64,000 nt of DNA from Mesodorylaimus sp. YZB2_4 (lineage: Eukaryota > Nematoda > Enoplea > Dorylaimida > Dorylaimidae): positions 62,001-126,000 of the forward strand of contig JASANH010001389.1 of assembly GCA_030248295.1 (NCBI GenBank). Direction: 5' to 3'. Below the pieces are notes generated by a model. That model was not told where the DNA came from and made no database searches. It was given only the letters and a program-made list of their open reading frames with translations. The translations under genes and the position numbers were made by a program. Numbering within the stretch: position 1 is the first letter of the stretch; each line of letters starts with the position of its first letter. This document shows positions 1-12,557 of this stretch, one piece after another.

Positions 1-881
1 GATGAAAATGGAATTAGTGTCTGCACTCCCGTCGAATGCTGTGCATGAGACGATAGAGGGTGCTCCCAAACCTAAATTCCCTAAAAGGCCGTGCACTGGG
101 CAAATATGCAGGGCGACCTTCATTTATGCTCTTCTTTGGAAAGTGTGCTAGGTAAAAGGGGTAAAGAAGTTCGCACACATTTCCAAATATCTGTCGGTTT
201 CCAATCATGTGCACCAATTGAATAGTGGAACGGGAATATTATAAGAGTCGGCAGATCCGTTTCGCTCGCCGCTGCCGAACTGATTTCAACTCAAAGGCCA
301 TTCGGGACTGCATTCTCTCAACCACCCACACGTATCTTTTGGCCAAAAGTCGGATTTACTAGTTTATGCTGGCATGTTTTTAATTTGTTTTTGAACGCGC
401 CGGTTTCACCGGAAATGTTCGCCCAAATATGAATAAACGTCAGTCACACCACCTACGCCGGCGGTTTATTGCCACACAGGCACGTTGATAACCGAAGAAG
501 ACGATAGCACAGCGACTTGATTTGACTGGAACGAATTTGCGGATATCCGGAGTCCACCCCCACGACGAGTGCAACGCGAGTAGCAACAAAGGGGATGCAA
601 ATTACGCAAAGACAAGTGCCTTTTAGAAACTTGGAACAAAGCGAGTTAGGCAGGGTGTTTAATTCAAAGAATAACCCAAAAGTGTGCTGCAGTAAGTGGC
701 GAAGAAGCACGAATGGTTTGGAAGCAAGCACGGCCATGACGTACATACGCCCACAGATGTTCTATGTCTTACAATCAGATAGTAACCCGATATGTTAGAA
801 ATTTCTTACGAAATACCGAATACATAAGCTGGAGGAGTAGCTACAGAGAGAAAATAGATCACGATCTCGATTAGCTTACGA
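1..881. other. Intergenic, no gene recognised
   Basis: Short open frames occur on both strands, but none shows a domain, a signal peptide or a convincing exon structure. The stretch lies beyond the stop codon of the minus-strand MAM-like gene, so its 3'UTR is probably here. Confidence 0.4.
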
Positions 882-3800
882 TTAGCAAGCGCTTTGGGAC
901 GCGTCGTCCGGCGATCCACCTGAAGGTTGGAGAAGTTGAATGTTATCGACACCACATGCACCCTCGCTAGCTCCTTTCTCGTTCTCGCAAACGAACAGAA
1001 CCTGAAAGAGTGATAAAAATGTTCGTGATCTGTCTGAAATTAGTGAACACATCAGCCCCTAGGAAAGCTGTATGGAGCGGTGGAGGTGAGACTGAAAACT
1101 ATGTTATCTTGGATTGACATGGAAAGTCGTGCGGTGAATTCTCGATATGTGGTTTTTTTTAAAATTTTTGTGGGTTGGGTCCCGCGCCGCCCCAGTTCCC
1201 CACGGGACTTCCAACCCGTTTTGCCTATAGCCGGCCAGCATTCATGATATGATAAGCGAGGCCGTGAGGTGACCAGCTCTCACGGCAGCGTCCCTCTGCG
1301 CGTCTCCACTAGGAGCACCCCCACGCAAGGGCATCCAGGACTGCACACCGAGTTCCTCTGACGATGGCGGCTGGGCTGCGAACCCTGTCGGTGTTCGACA
1401 GCCGAGAAGGTCTACTCGTTTAGCTTCCGTCTCTCCACTCGGAGCGCCCCGGCGGGACCGGGTGAGTCACCCACGGCCTGGCGTGCAAGGTCAGCGAGGG
1501 TTTATGATTCGCAAACCGACCTCCATCACCGGGGATCGAACCCGGGACGAGTCCAGCCGCTCGCTCCCAAGCAATGCGGGGAGACGAATGCCGAACCGCT
1601 GCACCACCGCGGCCGCTGATTCCTACGATAGTACATGAGAGCCAAGGTAACTGATCGTGAGATTGCACATTTTCGCGTTTTGGTGGGCACTATCTTATTT
1701 CCTAGCCTTCTCCTATATCAAGGGTCACAACACGCTCTTACGCGTACATACCTTCCTGGTGCCAGGTCTGCACGTGATGCTAGCCGTCTTCCACGATCTG
1801 TAATCTGACGTCTGCACGGATGGGGTGGCTCCATACGGGCAATTGCTTTCGTCATCGCAGCACGCCTTCAAGTTGACACCTTCAGTTGCCTTGTAGTAAT
1901 TGAATCGAACGACGTAATCCTTGTCGAAATTGCCATTCGTTTCCAAAGTTGACTTTTCGCCAGCTTTTTTTAAGTAACAAGCAGCGAACTTTTGGCCTTC
2001 TCCTAAAGAGAGAAAAAGATGACAACCATGTATGGAAAAATTCGGAACCGTGCGTACCTGGTTTTGGAATACCAGTCAAACGGTTCTGATAAGGTGCGCT
2101 TTGAGTGCCCCAATTCTGATTTGCATTGCCTCCACCTGAAGCTGGTGAGTAAGCACATGGGTTTCCTGAAAAGGGAAAACGAGTCGCAAGATTTGGACTC
2201 CAGCCTCTTGTTGGTTACCACAGGGGCCGATTAAAATGCTTTCGACCCTTCCCACTAAAACTAACGACAAGCCAGCAGCAAGTGTAAGATGATAATATTT
2301 TTCGATGAGGGTAACTAGAGTGTATTTCTTAAAATGTACATAGCAGTTTTTATGCTGAAGTAATTACAATTACAGTAACTGTTTATTCAAGGCGGTTATG
2401 ATTATTAGGTCTCTGTGATAAGGTGATAGGTGATAACGTATACTCTTTGTATTAAGGCGGCCCCTGTTGAGAAAGAGCCTCGTCTCTCAGTTATGTAATA
2501 TAAATGTCACTGAAACATGATCCTTTCCCTTCCACGCCAAAAACCCACAACGACGGAGGAAGTTTTCTATCCTTTATTTCATAGCTGAAATGTTACGCTG
2601 ACTGATGATCCTCCCAGCTGACCGCAGGGACCACAGGGGCCACAGGGAGGTATCCTATGCACCCGTTTCCTGAGGTCATGGTCGCTTTAACATATCAACG
2701 TTCGATGGCATTCAGAAAACGAGCTGCTTTTATCTCTGCCCTTGGAGCGCATTCGCAGCTTGGAGAATCGCCCACGGCCAGGTAGGCATTGGGCGGGCGG
2801 GCGCTTTTTCTCAGCCGACCTTCGTCGTTAGGCCAGGACGGGCCAGGACGGGCCAGGTGCAGCCACCTAGTAATATGGCTAGCGAACCCCCAACGACTAG
2901 CATTAACCAATGCTCCCAAATATAGCCAGCTTCTACGCTCTCCTACGTCAGCTTATGCCCGAGCTTACAGTACAGTATAACTATCTTTATTGTTCCTTCC
3001 TTTCGTCAATATTCTCTAGGAAATTAAACGCGAGTTTAGTGACTCCCCTTTGCCCAAGGTCGAAAACAAACCCAGCCACAAAAAGAGCATGTTAGACTTA
3101 CCTGACTCGAAGTTGCACACAATTTCTCTGCATGGTGGATTAGCCGGAGCCTCTGTTGGAGCTTCTGTCGGTGCAGGAGTCGGTGCTGGAGTCGGAGCTG
3201 CGGTTGTCGTAGTGTCCCCTAAAAAGAAAAACTCGTGCTTAGCCTTCGTTAATGCAGATAAGAAAGGGATTTGGTGCAACGATATGTGTTCTATTTACCA
3301 GATGCAAATATGTTAGCCGTATACCCGATGCTGTTCCACAATTTGTGCGCTAATCCTACTATAAAATTCAATGCTGCACTTACGGCATTGATCACATTGA
3401 ACACTGATGTCATCAATGATAGCCACGGATCCAGCGGGATCAGTAAATCCCCTGGCGATGATGGCGATCTGAAGTTAAATGATTTTCTATCGAGTAAGTA
3501 CACCTAACTGCCTTACAGGAAATAGGACTTACACGACTGCTCTGGTCTTGAGGCAATTGGACAGAGTCAACGTTGCCACTGCTGCTGGGCAATGTTTGAC
3601 AGTTAATTGGTTGGTCAGTGATGTCGTGAATTTGGCATACTTGGATGGACATACTTTTGCTTTGCCAATGGCTGGAAGATAAGATATGATTAAAAGCGGC
3701 TAGCTGGTATTAAATTAACAAGGTGCTCACCGGACTTTGACAGTGACAGGTCCTTGCGAGCATACTTGGCATGAATACATTTGTGCCGTTTGTTCAGAGT

Positions 3801-4422
3801 TTCCGCCAACTTCGGAGGCGGTTAGCAAATAGCTACCCTCTAAAAAAAGTACTGCGTGGATGCTGCCAGCTCAGGGGGCACACCATCACACATACCCGGT
3901 TGTTGCGAAGTTCCAAAACTCTTCTGCATCTTTGCCGCCTCTCCTTGGCCGCTAGCTTTGACCCAGTTGATCTCATCGGCTGGTGGCTGGTTGTTGCTCC
4001 AACAACATCCATCATCGAATCGGCAATCCAATTCTTCGCAAGTCTGGACCGGATTGTCCCCAGAAGCTGTGTGAATAAGTGTAAGCATTGTTTAAAAAGT
4101 GAGGCCTACCCAAGCTTTCTGCATACTTACGAGAGTACGGCGATGTCTGCACATCGTCTCCGATCATTCCTGAAGTCAAAGCATTTATCTTATGCCCGAC
4201 GAAGGTCTGTCGCACCCTTTTCACATACTTTGAATGACGTTTCCCTGTGGTTGATTAGGATTGTTGTTGCCGCCTTTACCCTTCTTTCTGCCTTTGCCGC
4301 AACTCATAGCTAAAATGCAATAATCATTGGTTTTTTTGCAAACTTAGATTATGTCTATGCAGCTTACCTAAACACACCAGTGAGGCTAGTAGTACTAGTC
4401 GAAATAGGTTAGACATGGTCAT
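882..4422 (-). CDS. Secreted protein with two MAM-like domains (paralogue A)
   Basis: Eleven exons read on the minus strand: 4368-4422, 4229-4309, 4131-4169, 3896-4066, 3731-3839, 3533-3671, 3384-3468, 3102-3218, 2058-2165, 1752-2002 and 882-1001. They sum to 1275 nt (424 aa). Residues 1-20 form a signal peptide (MTMSNLFRLVLLASLVCLA). The first domain opens with a Cys/Phe/Asp motif followed by GCCWSN and closes with SVAIIDDI, the usual ends of a MAM adhesion domain. A Thr/Pro/Ala linker (APTPAPTPAPTEAPTEAP) leads to a second, more divergent MAM-like domain that opens with CNFESGN and closes with GVDNIQLL. MAM domains mediate extracellular adhesion or oligomerisation; the actual role here is unknown. 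Exon phases match paralogues B and C, except that A has extra introns in the first domain. A SINE sits in its last intron. Assignment to MAM is by motif only. Confidence 0.8.
1153..1618 (-). mobile_element. tRNA-derived SINE, full-length copy
   Basis: Read on the minus strand, the element starts with a tRNA-like head holding a perfect A box (TGGTGCAGCGG) and B box (GGTTCGATCCC). A unique body of about 350 bp follows, and an A/T-rich tail (TTTTTAAAATTTTT as seen on +) ends it. It lies inside the last intron of the MAM-like gene and in the same orientation. The same body recurs at 18.3, 19.0 and 61.1 kb, which fixes its limits to within a few bases. Confidence 0.85.
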
Positions 4423-5972
4423 TTCGTTAGTGTTGAATAACACGTCGTTCGCTAACTTAGACTGATCGTCGCACTGCAAATATACGCTATTTCATGTTTG
4501 GACCTACAGTAGCTTAGCGGGAGAGTTGCGAAGCCAAGTACTGTATGAAAATAAAAGCATCAAGACTAACTGATGAGAGTGAGACGAGCAAGGAAAATAC
4601 GGTGTCCCTACTGCCCGACACAGGGCGCCATTAATCATCCAAAACGTATCATCAGAAAACTGATACTATCATTATTAGCCCTCCGACCTAGTAATCTTAA
4701 CTTGGTTATCTAAAAGTTTATATCACTACTGCCCAAACCCAGTAAACTGGATAGCAAGACCGAGTAGAAATCATTTGGCTGACTTTCCAGCACGTCCCTC
4801 AAAAACACACAATGTCCAAAGCAGAGTGATCATGAATTATATAAAAGAGGTTTAGCGTAGGACTACCGCCCTCACCTTTTAGTTTCCTAACCGGAACTGC
4901 AGACAATGGAAGTCTGAGATCCCCTGTTACAGTATATCGGTACAGACTCCTGACTTGTCTTCGATGCTTTATATCCGTAGTGGGTCGAGTTCTTTCTTTG
5001 CTCTCCACCTACTCTCCCAATTGCCGGTCCTATTAAGGGCACGCACCTTTGGGCCTTTTAACGAAGAATAGATAAGTTATTGTGCAAAAAACTTTGTGCA
5101 GCACAAACACGTCGCGCTCGAACGAGAGTGCAGCACTGTGCATGAACATTATCTCAGTGACGCGCCGTTCTCTATTGCCTAAAATTTAATGTATTTTCCG
5201 ACTTTGCGTCCAAGTGTATAGACATTAAAAAAGGTTTCTCTCAAGTCTTATTCAGCAAAGAGGATACGACCTCGTTTACGACCACCTCCCCCTTAATGAA
5301 CTGAGACATATTCATTTTGCAGATGTTTACGCACCAGTGGTTTTTAGCGGCCTACAATTAAAATACGCAACTGGAAAATGAGCAAGAACCTGTCCAAATT
5401 AAACGGGACCTTGGACTGTGAACCAAGCGAGGAAGTGACATAACTGCAGGCATCCGGAAATCGCTCCCACACATCTCTTGAGTGGGTGTACAGACTTTAG
5501 GTTACACCCACTACAGCAGTTTTTAATGGCTACGACCAATTATTGCGATACCTGAGGTATCCGTTTTGGTACTTAGAGAAGTATTTATACCGTCTGACGT
5601 ATGCGGAAATGGCTTGCCAGCCTATTATTCTCCCTTCGCGACAAACATCCGGCCCCTCACTGTGTCTCATGATTAGTTCGTCTAGTTCGAGGGGGCTCGA
5701 AATGAATTCATTCTTACGTCACACTTAACTATGGCAACCTTGCTATGGAAAGCATTAGATCCGGAATCAAAAAAGAGCCGATAATTTTAAAACCCCGTAC
5801 AGTACATTTGGAAATAGATGGATAGCACCTAATGTGGGCCTCCCACCTCTGCCCAGGCCAATCAGTGTATGAAACAGGTCTCATCATCAGTCGTATGATC
5901 CTATCCAATTCACAAAGAGACCAAACTTTGTGGACTAGTCTTGCCTGGTATTGTATAGTATGAAAACAAAAT
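4423..5972. other. Intergenic, no gene recognised
   Basis: Upstream region of the MAM-like paralogue A. Apart from the promoter-like site noted separately, no exon, repeat or RNA gene can be supported. Confidence 0.4.
4460..4484 (-). promoter_or_regulatory. Promoter-like TATA site of MAM-like paralogue A
   Basis: On the minus strand TATATTT (4478-4484) lies about 55 nt before the start codon and is followed by the 11-mer GACGATCAGTC (4460-4470). The reverse complement of this 11-mer follows the TATA-like site of paralogue B (17552-17562). Function is inferred from position only. Confidence 0.35.
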
Positions 5973-6410
5973 TTAATGATGAGTTATACATGAAATGGGT
6001 GAAACAAAAAATATTTTCCGCTCCATGAAAACCGTTCCTACGTCCAGGCGATAATGACCGTATAAGGTCGCTTTACCCATAAAACCCTTGCGTACGCCAG
6101 TGACGCAAGGCAATCGAGTTAGCGGCTTAACTCTGAGATTTTGAAGTAAATAAATTGGGCTTGACTTTCTGGTACCAGAATAGAACACATACAGGCAGGA
6201 TTCGTGGCGTACCCCGCCAATTAGAACATGACTAACCTTACTTGTACCTGGAATTTTATCGACTTCCCAGATGAGCAAGGGCAAACAATGCGCTCGCGCG
6301 GAATCTTTGTGTTCTAATCGATTGTGAGCCCGATCTATCTGTTTTAAACATGGCGAATCTCTAGTCAAGATATCTTCTAATCGAATCTTACAATCCAATA
6401 CATGACCCAA
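5973..6410 (-). other. Possible LINE ORF1 remnant
   Basis: A 145-codon open frame contains the stretch KQIDRAHNRLEHKDSARA, which loosely recalls the IDRAHRLG...RP segment of L1-type ORF1 RNA-binding proteins. No other motif of that family is visible, and the frame drifts after about residue 60. It may be a decayed retroelement or chance. Confidence 0.2.
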
Positions 6411-7496
6411 ACATCAATTCACGAGCCCCTAAGGTCCCTTCCCAGCGTCTCCGCGTCTCACGCAGTAGCACGGCTTTTATCTCCCCGAATTTATAGAAGC
6501 TGTCCAGCAAGTTTTGAGCAGGGTTACTTCCAATTCAATTTATCCACCAATGACTGCATGACTGAATTGGCTCTAGCGCCTGAGGAGACGTTAAATTGGC
6601 CGTTCAACTCAAGTTCTTCCTCGCCAATCTTGCCCCTGCTGAAACGCTGGCCTGCAGGAAGGGACGGATTTTTTTGCTTGCCTACGAGAGCAGTGTGACG
6701 AGGAGCTTCAGCTCGTACACTAAAGCAGTCGGTCAGTCAATTGCAAACTATTGCTATATTTCGGTAGCCAAGCACTTTTAAAGCGCACTCCAAGGGCACC
6801 ACACACTAGGCTTATACAGTACATGGAACAGTTTGCGCTCGTGATGTCCTCAAAAGTGCCCAAGGGGCAGGGACAGAATCCGCATACATACCTCGCTGGT
6901 CTACAAAGCAGCAGGAGCGCCTCACATGCTACAGTTGTGGATTTTGGGCAGTCTTGGTTGCCCATTCCTGGATTTTTGTCGAAAAATATATGTTCTCTTT
7001 GAGCTTGCTGAACAAATTTATTATTGGAAATGGTCTTACATCAAGCAGCAGATCAGTCGATGGGCACAGTGAAGCCAGCATGAGAACTTCAATCAGCACT
7101 GGCACCTGGTCGATTATAATGAAGAATTATGCACGAAATCAAGATAGCATATGACCATGCTGACGATGAGTCAGGCAGATGAGCACCGATTAAAGCAATT
7201 GCAGCGAACATTCTCAGTAAAGAAACGCCTATCCTTGATAGATGCTGAGTGAGACGACAGTGAGCAATAGCTGAGGGCAGCAGAGGCAGAGGGCTAAGGT
7301 TGTCAAACGAGCTTTCGTCGACCCCATGACCATCAGAGTTGCGTCTTCAGCAGCCTTTTTTTTGTTTTTTGTTTTAGTTGGACATGTTAGAAGAAATAAC
7401 TAAAGAGAAGAATACACGCAGACTCTGATCCTACACATGAGTAAGTTGGGATGGAAAGCTCAGCTTGAAAACTAGGCAAAACATGACATCTTATAG
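6411..7496. other. Intergenic, no gene recognised
   Basis: Several short open frames but no recognisable protein, RNA or repeat. Parts may be decayed LINE sequence, given the reverse-transcriptase C-terminus immediately to the right. Confidence 0.35.
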
Positions 7497-8290
7497 CTAC
7501 CCTTGCCATAGCGATCCAAACTCGCGTTTCTGGCCCAATGAATAGATAGCATGCCAGTTATGCAGAAGAAACCGTTTTAGCACAAGCATAAAGGAGACAA
7601 CGGGCATTGAAAACGACTGCACACAATGTTGTTCATAGATGTAATATTTAGCTGGGATTGTGATAATATTTAATCTTTTTCTCACCGCAGCTGTGAGGCC
7701 ATCTCGGATAAAGCCACACAGAAGATGATCAACTGACCATTCCACAGGAACGTTTTCCTTTTCCGCGAAGCGTCGAAGCTCCTCATGCCAGACTCGTTTC
7801 GACCAGCTTGCATGATATAAGCATATGCTCTATCGTATCATGGTTACCGCCACACGCGTGGCATTCACTAGATCTGCGGACTCTCCACCTGAAAGGTTGA
7901 AGGGGGCCGCCAAAGTGTGGCGAAGGACTTTGAATATGAAGAGCCGGAGTCTATTTGGCAGCCCGAGCTCCAAGGGAAGATTTGAAGGAAAAAGAAGGGA
8001 AGAATTGTCGGCTCTGCACTTCTGGGTGTGAGCTGCCCCATCGTGCTTGACCTGCTGATATGCCTCGCTTACTCGCAATGTACAGGTATTTTTTTCGCCA
8101 TTCATCGATTTTGGCTCAGGGAGCCCCAGCGCTGGAGACTCCCACAAAGCGTTCCGCAGTTTGAGTCTGCAGATCCTTGGCATTGCTGATAAAATCTGCA
8201 TGTATTGGAAGTGACCTAAGAGTCCTCCTACTAGAGTCGTCAAATCACCCCGTGGGCGCGTGTCTCCAGCAACCTGATAGTGCATCATTC
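7497..8290 (-). mobile_element. LINE ORF2 C-terminal fragment, frameshifted
   Basis: On the minus strand one frame encodes LPLELGLPNRLRLFIFKVLR. It then passes, after a frameshift near 7830-7860, into a CxxCGGxHDTIEHMLxxC zinc-knuckle-like motif and a tail containing IPAKYYIYEQHC and a final W. This order (helical LPxxLRxxxFKxLR segment, CCHC-like knuckle, aliphatic KYYIY helix) is typical of the end of LINE reverse-transcriptase ORFs of the L1/Tx1 type. The catalytic RT core is absent, so this is a dead 5'-truncated copy. Confidence 0.6.
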
Positions 8291-9160
8291 TGGCATGGTG
8301 GCTCGGCCGTTGTATAAAGCTTATATGTATGATTCTATTATTTGAGTAGTGTTCGAATGACTGGGAGTTTTTACCTCTGACCTGACCATGACCTTGACCG
8401 ACCCCTCAACCGTGTCAACTCCCATGTTCCAAATTCAGGACTCAACGTGCATAAGAGACTGCAAATTCCCAAAGAGTCTTTGACAGTGAATCGCTTCTTA
8501 GAGTCGCAGCTATTGAATCATGATGCGCCTAATAAGAACTACCAAAGTTTTTCTCAAACGCAGGATGAAGAAATGCGGCGACAGAATATCGCGTTACAGA
8601 TTGCAGCCTAAGAGGTATGCAGAAAAGTGGAAAGCAATTAAAACCACTGGAATTTTTCGAACAGATTTTACGATACGCGCTGTTTTGTCGAAAGTATCAA
8701 CTATCAAATATCAATACCTTTCGTGGAAGCACTTTGGAGATTCATTCTTCTGTTGGTATGACACCTCACTTTATTTGCGAAGTACGAGTCACAAGTGCAC
8801 TTGTGTTCTATTCAAGAAAAGACTGCTCGAATATTGTTGTTTAATCGTATTTGGCTTGCTCGTTCCACTAACTTTCTTTTTTGCCGCAGTGGGCAACCTT
8901 GTGACTAAATATTCCACAGTATTGCATATAGAAGACGCCCGTTCCTTGTAACTTCTACATCAGTCAGAACTCTGAAAATGGCAAACAAGACGCCCCGGCA
9001 GCGACACGCTCGTCAGTTTCGACTAACGCAAACTTAAAGGACGAATTTCGTACGGCCAAAGTGGTTTTAGCCTCAGCTGCTTCGGCTGATTCTGTAAACC
9101 AAGTCGAAAGCGGAATAGGCGGTGAACAGAAAAAGTTAGTGTAACCAGTTTTAAACACAT
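8291..9160. other. Intergenic, no gene recognised
   Basis: A 143-codon open frame lies at 8520-8951 (+), but it has no recognisable domain and its composition is not clearly coding. Nothing else can be supported. Confidence 0.3.
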
Positions 9161-9163
9161 AAA

Positions 9164-9170
9164 TATAAGA
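9164..9170 (+). promoter_or_regulatory. TATA-like box before Cys-rich gene E
   Basis: TATAAGA lies 82 nt before the start codon at 9252. The inverted paralogue F has TATAAAG at the equivalent distance, which supports a shared core promoter. Confidence 0.4.
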
Positions 9171-9251
9171 GTATGGAAATGTGTGAAATGAGGCCGCAGA
9201 CAGAATTGGTTTCACAACTGACCAATTGCGACGAGGAGAGAAACGCCTAGG

Positions 9252-10278
9252 ATGTTTGGGCTGTTACTGATTTCAGGTACCTATTTTTAATGTTGCTTAC
9301 CATTACTGCACTTGTATCATTAGTACTTTACAATCACAGGTCTTCTGGCAACAGCGACTGCTCAACATGGGCCGATATCCCCTGAAGACCAGCAATGCAT
9401 AAATGTTGCCCAGCAAGAATATTTACGCACAATGACAGCGACTATATTCACGCTACCTGGCTTGAGTTCACCTTCGGACATAGAATATCTGAGCCAGTAT
9501 ATGCAGTTTTCGGCGTCGTCTCGTCATTTCTATAAAATCATGTGGACAAAGCCATTGACATCAGAACAATGGACGAAATTCTGCCAGTAAGCATCTGTCT
9601 GCAAGTGCCAAAATTGCAATAGTTTCTTTCACATTATAGGAGCCATGTGAAAGCGGTTAAATTCTTTGATTCTTGCGGGAATTCGAAAGGTCGAAAATTG
9701 GTTCAATTGCAAATGGGATTAGTGGAGTACGTCTGCCAGAACAGATCAGAAGGTATGAAACTTCTTTGATCTTTGAATTTTCAAATAGAGTTCTGAAATC
9801 TAAATCTGCTCTATAGATTTCGCAGCCGGCGGCTCCTGTTTACGAGAGGCTATTCCCGAGGCCACAGCCGCTTGCGCGGATAATTGCGCTGAATTCGAAA
9901 ATGGTTCCAATGCTTTTGTGAATCCATCAGAAAGCAGCAGAGGAGCAGACCAGAATGCGTTGTTGGCTACCGATTGCCAGTAAGTTTTATGCACTCGTAT
10001 GCGTATCCTGAGCTTGATCACTTTATTTTAGATACTTAAAATGCTCGGCCGACTGCAATCAACCGATTTTTAAAAAGAATTGCTCGGAGGTCGCATCTAA
10101 TCTGCAACTTGATTCGTTATACGTGATGGAGGCCGTAACCATGGACATGTACGAACCACCCGAATTGCGAGCACAACTCGAACTGATTCGTGCCTACAAT
10201 ATCAGCGGGCCGCCAAGTTTCCCAGATGCATGCCGGGTACTGGCGAACGGTGCTGCCAACCTGACAGCTGCAGCATGA
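9252..10278 (+). CDS. Secreted Cys-rich protein (paralogue E), CPG4/DUF19-like by appearance
   Basis: Five exons: 9252-9276, 9340-9586, 9640-9752, 9817-9979 and 10032-10278, sum 795 nt (264 aa). The signal peptide is split after residue 8 (MFGLLLIS, then GLLATATA). The mature part has about a dozen cysteines, among them FDSCG, VEYVC, GGSC, the cluster CADNC, YLKCSADC, KKNC and PDAC. Such helical Cys-rich secreted proteins recall the nematode CPG4/DUF19 group, but this is a weak guess from Cys spacing. Every exon has exactly the same length in paralogue F, which lies tail to tail on the other strand. No catalytic motif is visible. Function unknown. Confidence 0.75.
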
Positions 10279-11446
10279 AAACAACCAACGTCAAAATGTG
10301 CACTTATGCATGCGCCTCTTCACATCTTCACAGCATCATAATTATCACTCGATCATGCATATGACTAGGGACACCAAGGACTGTCATAACATTATGGTTA
10401 GATCGCAATTAGCATTTCTTTCGTTGATTTTTTTTACTGTGCTATTTTTCCTTGCTTTTATTATTATACTGTCTGCGCACAGCTCACTTGTTCTAGGGAA
10501 AAACTGCAGTTGATCTTTTCATGGTCAGTTTATCAGGTGGGGTTAACCTGCGAATGCAGCACTTTATTCACACGCACCAACATAGATCAGTCCAAAAGCG
10601 AGTCTGGAAAAGCCTGGATGTCCACCTATGCAACCTGACAGGCTAGGCTGTGGGCGACATGTGAGCCACCGGATGGAACAAGCCGCCAGGTGGAACAAAC
10701 TTGCCCACACCTCTCTACTCCAGAGCAAGCAGCTGAAACATTGTCAGGCAAAACTTAGAGGCATTGCATATGCTTCATACTGCACGTCTGCAATTTATTC
10801 CTATCTTGATCCAATGATAAATACCTATGAACGTAATTATAGATGCATGCGGATATACGTCATAATGTAGTTGTTCTACAAAAAAAAGACTGCCGGACTG
10901 GTGGGAACTCTACTGCGTCCCATGCATGTGCATTTAGTAGTTTTTGTAATCGTTTTTTTCACAGCTGTTCATAGGTTATAAATTGACTGACTTCAATTCG
11001 GGAGAGCTTCAATAAGAGCCTATATACTGTATGTAGTGCATGAACTGAGGATGAGACCACTGACACTGAGTGGTGTTCCAAAGTAGCTACACAATATATT
11101 ACCAAATGTTCACCTAAAAATCTGTTGGATTTTCCAGCAGCTAAATCAAACTGTTGTTGTATTCGCACTAGATAGTTTCTAGAAGATCGAGTAGCTTGAC
11201 TGCTTTAAGAAGAAATGGTCCTTTATGCAGAAGGCACAGTATGTACTACTGCAAAAGCAATAAAAGACTAACTCACTAACTCGAAACATGAAAAAGTATG
11301 ATTGCGATATAAGTGTAATTTGACTGACCCTAGCTTCAAACACATTTATTAGCCCCATACAAGTGCATAATCCGATTATGGCAGCTAAGGAGGTATAGAG
11401 GTGCGTTTATGCATAAATCTATATGAATATTTGACGCTTCCAGCTT
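10279..11446. other. Spacer between tail-to-tail paralogues E and F
   Basis: The 3' flanks of both genes lie here. No additional gene is visible; 10298-10513 contains a hydrophobic short frame that I do not trust. Confidence 0.4.
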
Positions 11447-12471
11447 TCACGCTGTAGATGTCAGGTTGGCAACACCGCTCGCCAGTTCCCGGCATGCATC
11501 TGGAAAACGTGGCGGCCCGCTGATATTGTAAGCGCGCATCAGTTCAAATTGTGCTCGCAGCTCGGGTGGTTCGTACAGGTCCATGGTCACAGCCTCCATC
11601 ACATACAACGAATCCAGTTGCAGATTAGACGCGATCTCAGAGCAGTTCTTTTTAAAGAGCTGTTGATTGCAGTCAGCCGAACATTTTAAATATCTAAAAG
11701 AAAGCGATCAAACTCTGGACATGCACAAGAGTGAATAAACCTTACTGGCAGTCGGCAGCCAGCAACACATTTTGGTCCACTCCCCCGCTGTTTTCTGATG
11801 GATTGAGGAAAGCATTGGAACCATTTTCGAACTCAGCACATTGTTTCGCACAGGCAGCTGTGACCTCAGGAATAGCTTCTTGTAAACAGGAAGCGCCAGC
11901 TGCGAAATCTAGTGGGCAGGTTCAGAAATCAAGAATTTATATTGGCAAAAGTAAAGACTTATTTCATACTGTACCTTCCGATCTGTTCTTGCAAACATAT
12001 TCGACCAATCCCATTTGCAACTGGGACAATTTTCTAACAGCAGAATTTTCGCATGAATCAAAGGAGTAAACTGCTTTTATGTGGCTCCTATAACACGATG
12101 CGTACTATGTATAGCGATTCCCGGACTAGCATACTGACTCTTACACGCAGAATTTTCTCCACTGTTCCGTCGTTAGTGGCTTCGTCCACATAGTCTGGTA
12201 GAAATGGCGGGACGAGCCCGACAACTGCACATATAGGCCCAGCTGTGCGGTGTCTGAAGGCGAACTGAATCCAGGTTGCGTGAATAAATCCGTCGCCATT
12301 GTTTGTAAGTACTTCTGCCGGGCTAAATTAATGCATTGTTGGTCTTCGGGCGGTATTGGTCCGAATTGAGCAGTCGTTGTTGCCAAAACTCCTATGATTG
12401 TAAAACTAGCTGTTCGTATGGAGAGACTGCAAACAGCATAAAGTACCCGAAATCAGAAATAACGGAAACAT
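11447..12471 (-). CDS. Secreted Cys-rich protein (paralogue F)
   Basis: Mirror copy of paralogue E on the minus strand. Exons 12447-12471, 12145-12391, 11975-12087, 11746-11908 and 11447-11693 sum to 795 nt (264 aa). The start MFPLFLIS gives a signal peptide, and the conserved cysteines (FDSC, VEYVC, GASC, KCSADC, KKNC, PDAC) are all kept. E and F share both intron phases and exact exon lengths while introns differ, so they arose by an inverted duplication with later divergence and both seem intact. Role unknown; secretion is the only property clearly visible. Confidence 0.75.
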
Positions 12472-12550
12472 CTTGTCACTTCTCTCCTCACCCCGGCTGG
12501 TCTGTAACAAAACCAATGCTGCTCTGTAGTCTGACTTCACACAGATGCGT

Positions 12551-12557
12551 CTTTATA
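12551..12557 (-). promoter_or_regulatory. TATA-like box before Cys-rich gene F
   Basis: TATAAAG on the minus strand, 80 nt before the start codon, matching in position the TATA-like site of paralogue E. Confidence 0.4.

Noticed and set aside
8520..8951. 143-codon plus-strand open frame
   Set aside because: No recognisable motif; basic N-terminus and hydrophobic end look like chance.
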